Assembly (NCBI GenBank): GCA_049511715.1
Contig: JBEKXU010000004.1
Location: forward strand, 1-64,000
Origin: JBEKHT01 sp049511715
GTDB taxonomy: Bacteria; Chloroflexota; Anaerolineae; Anaerolineales; RBG-16-64-43
Direction: 5' to 3'
Length of the DNA: 64,000 nt
The notes under the pieces are model-generated. The model worked only from the letters and a program-made list of their open reading frames with translations, searched no databases and was not told where the DNA came from. A program made the translations under genes and the position numbers. Positions 43,846-50,148 of this stretch are shown here, one piece after another (position 1 is the stretch's first letter; every line of letters starts with the position of its first letter).

Positions 43846-45009
43846 ATGAACGAGGTGTATATCCTTTCCGCTGTGCGCACGGCGGTCGGGATCGGCAAGC
43901 CCGGCGGAGCGCTCTCCTCCTGCGCGCCCATGGATCTGGCCGCCAAAGTCCTGGCTGAGGCACCGCGGCGAGCCAACCTGGAATCGGCCCTCGTGGAAGA
44001 CGTGATTCTGGGCTGCGTCTCCCCGATCGGCGAACAGGGGGCCAACATTGCTCGCCTTTCCCTTCTCAAAGCCGGCTATCCCGCCACGGTTCCGGGCGTT
44101 TCCCTGAATCGCATGTGCGGCTCCGGCCAGCAAGCGATTCATTTCGCGGCCCAAGCCATCGCCTCGGGAGAGATGGATCTCGTCGTGGCAGGCGGAATTG
44201 AAGTAATGAGCCGGGTCCCCATCGGCTCGGACTGGCCCCCGAGCTGGCCCAGCGACTTTCCGTATTCCCTCGTCCATCAGGGCGTGAGCGCCGAGATGAT
44301 CGCGGAAAAATGGGGTCTGACCCGTGAGGTGCTGGATGATTTTTCCTTCGAAAGCCACCTCCGCGCCGGCCAGGCCATCCGCGAGGGGAGGTTTCGCGAG
44401 CAGATCCTGCCTGTGGAGGTGCCGGGCCGCACTCCCCAGGGGGAACCCACGGCCGAGCGGCGCACCTTTGACCAAGACGAGGGCGTGCGCCTTCAGCCCG
44501 ACCGCGCAAGGATGGCCACACTGAAGACCGTCTTCAAGCCGGACGGCGTCGTCACGGCAGGGAACTCCAGTCAAATCAGCGACGGGGCGGCCGCGGTGGT
44601 CCTGGCCTCCGCTCGGGCGACTCGCCAGCTGCGAAGGAAACCTCGCGCCCGCGTGGTCGCCACGGCCGTGGTCGGCTCCGACCCTGTGCTTATGCTCGAT
44701 GGACCCATTCCAGCCACCCGCAAGGTGCTGGCTCGGGCGGGACTGTCTTTATCGCAACTGGAGGTGATCGAGATCAACGAGGCTTTTGCTTCGGTGGTCC
44801 TGGCCTGGAAAAAAGAGCTCGACCCGGATCCCGCCCGGGTAAACCCCAATGGCGGGGCGATCGCGCTCGGCCATCCGCTGGGGGCAACGGGTGCCATCCT
44901 GATGACCAAGCTTGTTCACGAGCTCGAGCGCGTGGGCGGGCGATATGGGCTGCAGGTGATGTGCATCGGCCATGGGATGGCCACCGCCACGATCATCGAG
45001 AGGGCATAG
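43846..45009 (+). CDS. Thiolase (acetyl-CoA acetyltransferase family)
   Basis: 387 residues. The nucleophile Cys91 lies in LNRMCGSGQQAIH; the C-terminal motifs are NEAFASVVLAW, NPNGGAIALGHPLGATGA and CIGHGMATATII, with the second catalytic cysteine in CIGHG instead of the commoner CxGGG. It could be a beta-ketothiolase for acetoacetyl-CoA or for longer acyl chains; sequence alone does not decide. An AGGGAGG RBS precedes the ATG. It is the last gene of the pyr transcript by spacing (21 bases), although not a pyrimidine enzyme. Confidence 0.92.
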   Translation: MNEVYILSAVRTAVGIGKPGGALSSCAPMDLAAKVLAEAPRRANLESALVEDVILGCVSPIGEQGANIARLSLLKAGYPATVPGVSLNRMCGSGQQAIHFAAQAIASGEMDLVVAGGIEVMSRVPIGSDWPPSWPSDFPYSLVHQGVSAEMIAEKWGLTREVLDDFSFESHLRAGQAIREGRFREQILPVEVPGRTPQGEPTAERRTFDQDEGVRLQPDRARMATLKTVFKPDGVVTAGNSSQISDGAAAVVLASARATRQLRRKPRARVVATAVVGSDPVLMLDGPIPATRKVLARAGLSLSQLEVIEINEAFASVVLAWKKELDPDPARVNPNGGAIALGHPLGATGAILMTKLVHELERVGGRYGLQVMCIGHGMATATIIERA

Positions 45010-45176
45010 GTTGCGAACCCACCAGCAGCTCCCTCCCGTGCCGCTGCACAACTTTTCCCTTCTATCCGGTTGAGGAGTCCTCCCATGCTCCTGCTCGCCC
45101 ATATCTGGGCGAGGGGACCATTCTGGCCGCCAGGGGTAAGGTGCCCAAGGCGCCTCCTGGCACCCAGCTTGCATCC

Positions 45177-45204
45177 TTGACATATAGAACGTTTGTTCTA
45201 TACT
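45177..45204 (+). promoter_or_regulatory. Promoter with SOS-type (LexA) box between -35 and -10
   Basis: TTGACA (45177-45182) and TATACT (45199-45204) are 16 bases apart, both near consensus. The spacer is a perfect inverted repeat TATAGAAC-GTTT-GTTCTATA (45183-45202). Its core GAAC-N4-GTTC (45187-45198) matches the Gram-positive LexA/DinR box CGAACRNRYGTTYC apart from the outer bases. A repressor here would block polymerase directly. It drives the membrane protein at 45248. Confidence 0.75.
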
Positions 45205-45247
45205 CTTGGCAATCATCTCTTCCGTGAGATCAGAAGGAGAGGTTCCC

Positions 45248-45862
45248 ATGAGCGTTATGAGTGCAGCGCGTGATCCCGTCGCCCAGGCCGCCCCGCAGAC
45301 CCGAAATTGGCGGGCGAACCTGAGGATCCCCCACCAGGGAGCGGCTTTTGGCATCATGATCGTCCTGGCGTTGGCGGCCTTTGAGGTGTTCAACTACAGC
45401 ACAACCCAATTTGCCCTTGCGGATTTGCTTGGAGACTTGCGCTTTCTAGGAATCCCCCTGGCCACGGTGCTTGCTCTGGCTTTCTGCGGGATGGATTTCG
45501 GAGGCCTCGCCCGGCTCTTCACCCCTCAAGAACAGAAAGCGGACCGCCTCGAAACCTGGTACCTCCTTGCGGCCTGGTTCCTGGCCGGAGGCATGAATGC
45601 TGTCCTGACCTGGTGGTCAGTCAGCCTGGCAGCCCTCACCCAGCCCCGCTTGGGCAACGGCATTTTGACCCGAGAGCAAGTCATCTCCCTGGTCCCCGTG
45701 TTTGTCGCCGCGGTCGTCTGGTTGATCCGCATTCTGCTCATCGGCACGCTCGCGATGGAAGGCAAGCGCCTCTTGGCGATGCCCGCCTCTGGCCAGCCTG
45801 CCCGCCCTCCCTCCTCCTTGCGGGAGGGGCCTCGACTGCCCGGAACCGACGAGCTGCGCTGA
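45248..45862 (+). CDS. Four-helix membrane protein of unknown function, SOS-box promoter
   Basis: 204 residues with about four transmembrane helices (near 35-57, 68-90, 105-127 and 150-172, for example AAFGIMIVLALAAFEVFNY and LVPVFVAAVVWLIRILLIG). Cytoplasmic-type ends are charged, and the C-terminus is Pro/Arg-rich. I recognise no family. GAAGGAG precedes the ATG at 45248. The promoter carries a LexA-type box, so DNA-damage induction is plausible. The lytic transglycosylase gene follows by 27 bases; co-expression would suggest a link to envelope or division control under stress. Confidence 0.8.
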   Translation: MSVMSAARDPVAQAAPQTRNWRANLRIPHQGAAFGIMIVLALAAFEVFNYSTTQFALADLLGDLRFLGIPLATVLALAFCGMDFGGLARLFTPQEQKADRLETWYLLAAWFLAGGMNAVLTWWSVSLAALTQPRLGNGILTREQVISLVPVFVAAVVWLIRILLIGTLAMEGKRLLAMPASGQPARPPSSLREGPRLPGTDELR

Positions 45863-45889
45863 CCCAAGCGGTCGGACCCTGAGGCAAGC

Positions 45890-46552
45890 TTGCCTTCCGA
45901 GACGTTGACCCGGGCCTTGCCCCTGGAGATCGGAGCGCTCAGCGCCCTCGTGGTCTGGGCCTCCATCTCTTTTTTTGCCCCCTCATTGCCCCCGGCCGCT
46001 GCGCCCGAGGACCTTCCCTCTCAATCTTCCCCAACCGCTCTCCCCGGGGGGAAAATCTCGCCGATCTTCGATCCGTCAGTCCAGTTCTGGGCTCCTGAGA
46101 TCCGGCGCTGGGCGGGCCAGTATGGCGTCGATCCCGAGCTCGTGGCCACCGTGATGCAGATCGAGTCCTGCGGGAATCCTCAGGCCGCATCGGAATCGGG
46201 AGCGTTGGGCTTGTTCCAGGTGATGCCGTTCCACTTCCGCCCGGGTGAAAATGCCTTGGACCCGGAAACGAACGCCCGGCGTGGTTTGACTTACCTGGTC
46301 AGTGACATGGAACAGGCTCATGGGCAGGTGGCGCTTGCCTTGGCTGCCTACAACGGAGGTCCAGACCGCTTGACCCAGAGGCAAGATAGCTGGCCCTCGG
46401 AGACCCAGCGATATGTGTATTGGGCAACCGGCATCTATCAGGAGGCGCGGCCGGGGTCGGATTCGAGCCCCAGACTGCTGGAGTGGCAGGAAGCGGGGGG
46501 ATTGCGCTTGTGCCACCAGGCGGCCCAAGTGCTGGGGCTCCCGGATGCCTAG
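45890..46552 (+). CDS. Membrane-anchored lytic transglycosylase (SLT domain)
   Basis: 220 residues from a TTG with GAGG upstream. An N-terminal hydrophobic segment (GALSALVVWASISFFAPSL) acts as signal or anchor, followed by a Pro-rich stretch and an SLT/lysozyme-like domain. The catalytic Glu lies in VATVMQIESCGNPQAASESG, followed by GALGLFQVMPFHF and ALAAYNGGPDRL. It cleaves peptidoglycan glycan strands with anhydro-muramic product formation. The TTG start sits in a 14-bp perfect palindrome AGGCAAGCTTGCCT (45882-45895). The stop overlaps the convergent histidine kinase gene by four bases. Confidence 0.88.
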   Translation: MPSETLTRALPLEIGALSALVVWASISFFAPSLPPAAAPEDLPSQSSPTALPGGKISPIFDPSVQFWAPEIRRWAGQYGVDPELVATVMQIESCGNPQAASESGALGLFQVMPFHFRPGENALDPETNARRGLTYLVSDMEQAHGQVALALAAYNGGPDRLTQRQDSWPSETQRYVYWATGIYQEARPGSDSSPRLLEWQEAGGLRLCHQAAQVLGLPDA

Positions 46553-47949
46553 GCAGCCTCGGCAGCGGGTTGACGAATTTCCTTGGATGCCAGAGGCAGC
46601 CAGACTGAGAAGGTCGTCCCCTTGCCCATTTCGGAGGCCACCTCGATCCGGCCGCCGTGGTTGACCGCAATCCAGTAGGCGATGGACAAGCCCAAGCCCG
46701 CCCCCGAGTAAGACCTCCGGGTCCGTGACCGGTCCACGCGGTAGAAGCGCTCGAAAAGGTGGGGAATTTCCTCGGCCGGGATCCCGGGCCCTGTGTCGGT
46801 CACGGAGATGTGCGTCCATTCGCCCACCAAGCGCAGGGAGAGGGTCACCCGGCCTCCGTTGGGGGTGTACTGGACAGCGTTCGCCATCAGATTCAAGAAG
46901 AGCTGCTTGAGCCGATCCCGGTCTCCGATCACTTGCGCTTGGTCCCAATCTCCCATCACCAGCGTCAGGTGATCCTGCGCCAAGATCCGGCCCTGTTGGA
47001 AGACCTCCAAGAGCACGGTGTCGACATCGACCGGCTCGCGAGCCAGGGGAAGGTTTCCGGTTTCCGCCTGCGCCAGCAGCAACAGGTCCCCGACCAGCCG
47101 GATGAGCCGTTCGGCCTCCGATTGAATGGCTTCCAGCGACTCTTCATCCGCACCCATGCGCCGAATCAAGTCGACATTGCCCCGAATGGCGGTCAGGGGG
47201 GTCCGCAACTCGTGGGACACGTCGGCCAAGAATCTCCGCTGGGAGTGAAAGAGATCCTCCAAGCGCTCCAGGGTTTCATTGAAGGCCAAGATCAGGCGGC
47301 CGACCTCGCTTCCCGGCGGCCCTTCCAGCGAAATGCGGCGCGACAAGTCATCCGCGCGAGTGATCTGCAGCGCGGTGACGGTCACGGCCTCCAAGGGGCG
47401 CAGGGCCCTTCCGGCGATGAGGTTTCCCAGGGCCGCCGCGATGATCATCCCGAGGACATCTCCCAGCACCAGCATGACCAAAAGATACTCACGGATTCTG
47501 TCCACCGTGGACAAAGGGGTCCCGATTTGCAAAAAGCCTGCTTCCGTCCCGGCCAGGGTGATGGGGACGGTGAACACCCGGAGATGCGCGCTTCCGATGC
47601 TTGCTTGGCTGTACCGCTGCTGTTGAATCCCGAGGGCCGAGGAATCGAGAGGCTGGGTAAGCGAACTGACGTTGCTGGAGGAAGCGATCAGCTGGCGATC
47701 GCCGCCCCACACTTGAATGTACACATTCGGCGAGGCAAAGGCCAGAGAGGGCAGGGTGATAATGCGCAGGTTCGGCTCGGTCCTGACTCGGCTGGTGCGC
47801 AGGATGGTCTCCGCCGACTGCGCCAGCGTCTGGTCAATCTGGTAGACCAAGCCAAAGGTAAGTAGAAGATAGAGGGCTGCCGAAAAAACCAGCAGCACCC
47901 CCGCCAGGACGGCCGAATAGCCCAGGGTGAGGCGCGCCCGCAAGGACAT
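46549..47949 (-). CDS. Two-component sensor histidine kinase
   Basis: 466 residues. Two transmembrane helices (about 8-32 and 157-180) flank an extracellular sensor of about 120 residues. A HAMP domain precedes the HisKA dimerisation domain with the phosphoacceptor in FLADVSHELRTPLTAIRGNV. The ATPase domain shows N box LFLNLMANAVQYTPNGG, G1 DTGPGIP, F box LFERFYRVDRSR and G2 GAGLGLSIAYWI. It follows the response regulator gene by 31 bases on the same strand. The stimulus is unknown. Confidence 0.95.
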   Translation of the reverse strand: MSLRARLTLGYSAVLAGVLLVFSAALYLLLTFGLVYQIDQTLAQSAETILRTSRVRTEPNLRIITLPSLAFASPNVYIQVWGGDRQLIASSSNVSSLTQPLDSSALGIQQQRYSQASIGSAHLRVFTVPITLAGTEAGFLQIGTPLSTVDRIREYLLVMLVLGDVLGMIIAAALGNLIAGRALRPLEAVTVTALQITRADDLSRRISLEGPPGSEVGRLILAFNETLERLEDLFHSQRRFLADVSHELRTPLTAIRGNVDLIRRMGADEESLEAIQSEAERLIRLVGDLLLLAQAETGNLPLAREPVDVDTVLLEVFQQGRILAQDHLTLVMGDWDQAQVIGDRDRLKQLFLNLMANAVQYTPNGGRVTLSLRLVGEWTHISVTDTGPGIPAEEIPHLFERFYRVDRSRTRRSYSGAGLGLSIAYWIAVNHGGRIEVASEMGKGTTFSVWLPLASKEIRQPAAEAA

Positions 47950-47980
47950 TCATTGCCCATCCATCGGGGAACCGACGGAC

Positions 47981-48661
47981 CTACTCCTCTTCCTCACGCA
48001 ACACGTAGCCGACGCCTCGCACGGTATGGATGAGGCGTGGTTCAGCGTCTGCGGAGATCTTCTGCCGCAGGTAGCGGACATAGACCTCGATAATATTGCT
48101 TTCTCCCCCGAAGTCGTAGCCCCAGACGCGATCGTAAATGATCTCGCGCGTCAGAACTTGGCGCGGATGTCTCATGAACAATTCCAAGAGGTCATACTCT
48201 TTCGCGGTCAGATCGATCACCCGGTTGCCGCGCCGGGCGCGGTGAGTTCCGGTGTCCAGAACCAAGTCTCCAAAACGCAGGATCTCCGGCTCCCCTGGTC
48301 CCGAGCGCCGAAGCAACGCGCGAATCCGCGCCAGGAGCTCCGCGAAGGCGAAGGGCTTGACCACATAATCATCCGCTCCCGCATCGAGACCCTGAACCCG
48401 GTCGGCGACGGCGTCTTTGGCCGTGAGGATCAGGACCGGAACCTGGCTACCCGCCCGCAACCGTCGGCAGACCTCCAGACCGTCCATCCCCGGAAGCATC
48501 CAATCGAGCACCACCAGGTCCGGAGGGTTTTCACGGGCCATGCCCAGACCCGTCGTCCCATCGGCGGCAACATCCACTCGATAGCCTTCGTACGTCAGAC
48601 CCCGTTCCAGGAAGGAGGCGATCCTGTCTTCGTCCTCAATGACCAAGATCCTTGCGCTCAT
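47981..48661 (-). CDS. OmpR/PhoB-family response regulator
   Basis: 226 residues. The receiver domain has the acidic pair in VIEDEDRI, the phosphorylated Asp in LVVLDWMLPGMDGLEV, Thr in VLILTAKD and Lys in DDYVVKPF. A winged-helix trans_reg_C domain follows (LTAKEYDLLELFMRHPRQVL, DVYVRYLRQKI-type helix VYVRYLRQKI, HTVRGVGYVL). It pairs with the downstream kinase. Divergent from the LysM-protein gene, which might be a target, though I see no direct-repeat PhoB-like box. Confidence 0.96.
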   Translation of the reverse strand: MSARILVIEDEDRIASFLERGLTYEGYRVDVAADGTTGLGMARENPPDLVVLDWMLPGMDGLEVCRRLRAGSQVPVLILTAKDAVADRVQGLDAGADDYVVKPFAFAELLARIRALLRRSGPGEPEILRFGDLVLDTGTHRARRGNRVIDLTAKEYDLLELFMRHPRQVLTREIIYDRVWGYDFGGESNIIEVYVRYLRQKISADAEPRLIHTVRGVGYVLREEEE

Positions 48662-48784
48662 CTCTCACCTCGTCTGGAAGGTCAATATACCACAAGCCCT
48701 TGGCCCCTCGTTGGTGTGGGCTCAGGCTTCCCGGCCCCAATTCTCGCCCGCCATGGGTCGAGAGGTTTGCCGGAAGGAACAGGC

Positions 48785-48790
48785 TATAAT
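48785..48790 (+). promoter_or_regulatory. -10 element of the LysM-protein gene
   Basis: A perfect TATAAT at 48785-48790 places the start near 48797, about 20 bases before the GTG codon. There is no good -35, so activation by a regulator is possible. Confidence 0.5.
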
Positions 48791-48817
48791 GACGAGAGCT
48801 CAAGCCTGGAGCGAGTT

Positions 48818-49609
48818 GTGGGTAGCGCGCATCATAAGATCCTTCTGACGATCGGCCTGTCCCTGGGATGGATCACGGTGGCCGCGCTCTCGCGAGCGGG
48901 AGTGACGGCTCCCCCTGTCGCGCAGGCCGCTCCTTTCCAGACCCCAACCCCGGAGAACGACGGCCGGATTGTGTACCTCGTCCGCCAGAACGATACGCTC
49001 TGGGGAATTTCCGCCCTTTCCGGCGTCCCGGTGGATCAGCTCGAAAAACTCAACGATCTCACCGCCAGCAGCCCCCTGCAGGTCGGGGAACAGTTGGTCT
49101 TGGGATTTGGTCAGTCAACCAGCGCCCAGCCCACGCTGGCCTTTCAGCCGACCCCCACTCCCACCCCCGTGGCCCAGACCGGGACCGGTAATATTTGCGT
49201 TTCCTTTTTCGACGATATTAACGGGAATGCCTCCCAGGACCCCGGGGAGGGTCTGGTGGCTGGAGGCAAGATCAGCATCGCCCGTTCCGATGGAACCCAA
49301 GTGGGCTCCTACACCACCGACGGGGTCGACGAGCCCTACTGCTTCCAACAGCTGGCCTCGGGAGACTACAACGTCGCCGCCGCGGCTCCCCAGGGATACA
49401 ACCCCACCTCCAGCATGAACACTCCCCTCCATTTGGAGCCCGGCGCTCAGGCCTATGTGGCCTTCGCCGTTCAGCCTAGCCAGAACAGCACCACCTCGTC
49501 CAACGACTCGGGGAGCAGTTCGATTTTCCTGGGATTGATTGGACTCGCGCTCCTCGCTTCCGCCGGTGTGTTGACCGCCTTCCTGGCCCGCCAGCGGCGA
49601 CGCGGCTAG
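48818..49609 (+). CDS. Exported LysM protein with SdrD/SpaA-like domain
   Basis: 263 residues from a GTG preceded by GGAG. A signal or anchor helix (ILLTIGLSLGWITVAALSRA) is followed by one LysM domain (VYLVRQNDTLWGISALSGVP and LQVGEQLVLGF) that binds peptidoglycan. After a Thr/Pro-rich linker comes a SdrD-B/prealbumin-like domain (ICVSFFDDINGNASQDPGEG). A Ser/Asn-rich stretch leads to a C-terminal transmembrane helix and an Arg-rich tail. The frame is open far upstream across the response regulator antisense, but the promoter and signal peptide support this start. Confidence 0.82.
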   Translation: MGSAHHKILLTIGLSLGWITVAALSRAGVTAPPVAQAAPFQTPTPENDGRIVYLVRQNDTLWGISALSGVPVDQLEKLNDLTASSPLQVGEQLVLGFGQSTSAQPTLAFQPTPTPTPVAQTGTGNICVSFFDDINGNASQDPGEGLVAGGKISIARSDGTQVGSYTTDGVDEPYCFQQLASGDYNVAAAAPQGYNPTSSMNTPLHLEPGAQAYVAFAVQPSQNSTTSSNDSGSSSIFLGLIGLALLASAGVLTAFLARQRRRG

Positions 49610-49650
49610 CCCTCTCCGGGCTGGCCCACCTGCATCCAGGCCCGCCTGCG

Positions 49651-50127
49651 ATGATTCTTTCTTCTGCGGCCCTGCGAGTTCAGACGGCCCTGCAGGAACA
49701 GGGGTTCTCGGCGCAAATTCGGGAGCTCCCGGAGAGCACGCGCACCGCCGCCCAGGCGGCTCGCGCCGCGGGTTGCGAGGTCCGCCAAATTGTGAAGTCT
49801 CTGGTCTTCCGAGGCAAGACTTCGGGCCGACCGGTTCTCGTCGAAACCAGCGGGGCCAATCGGGTGAGCGAGTTCAAGCTGGCACCGCTTGTCGGCGAAC
49901 CGGTTGAGCTGGCCGATCCAGCCTTTGTCCGAGAGCAAACGGGTTTTTCTATCGGGGGTGTTCCCCCGCTCGCCCACCGGCATCCGATTCTGACCCTTGT
50001 GGACGCGGATCTGTTATCCTACAGCACAATCTGGGCCGCGGCCGGCACTCCCAATGCCATCTTCGAGCTCACTCCCTCGGACCTGCTTCGCATGACCCGC
50101 GGGGTCGTGGCCTCCGTGAAGGCTTGA
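49651..50127 (+). CDS. YbaK/EbsC-family aminoacyl-tRNA deacylase
   Basis: 158 residues. The conserved blocks are RTAAQAARAAGCEVRQIVKS with the Lys, VLVETSGANRVSE, TGFSIGGVPPLAH and WAAAGTPNAIFELTPSDLL. Relatives (ProXp/YbaK) hydrolyse mischarged aminoacyl-tRNAs in trans; which amino acid is edited here is not evident. It is convergent with the helicase gene, 21 bases between stops. Confidence 0.93.
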   Translation: MILSSAALRVQTALQEQGFSAQIRELPESTRTAAQAARAAGCEVRQIVKSLVFRGKTSGRPVLVETSGANRVSEFKLAPLVGEPVELADPAFVREQTGFSIGGVPPLAHRHPILTLVDADLLSYSTIWAAAGTPNAIFELTPSDLLRMTRGVVASVKA

Positions 50128-50148
50128 ACCTCTCCCCCAGAGAACCTC

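Noticed and set aside
41929..44574. Very long minus-strand frame (881 codons) opposite the pyr genes
   Set aside because: It lies antisense to pyrFE, pyrD, the rpiB-like gene and the thiolase, all with clear family motifs. Its translation is Gly/Arg/His-rich without a domain. High GC makes long antisense frames common here.
46450..46480. tRNA T-arm-like GGATTCGAGCCCC
   Set aside because: It lies in the lytic transglycosylase coding sequence and no acceptor, D or anticodon arm can be folded around it.
47927..48817. Upstream extension of the LysM protein frame
   Set aside because: It is antisense to the response regulator. The signal peptide and TATAAT place the true start at 48818.
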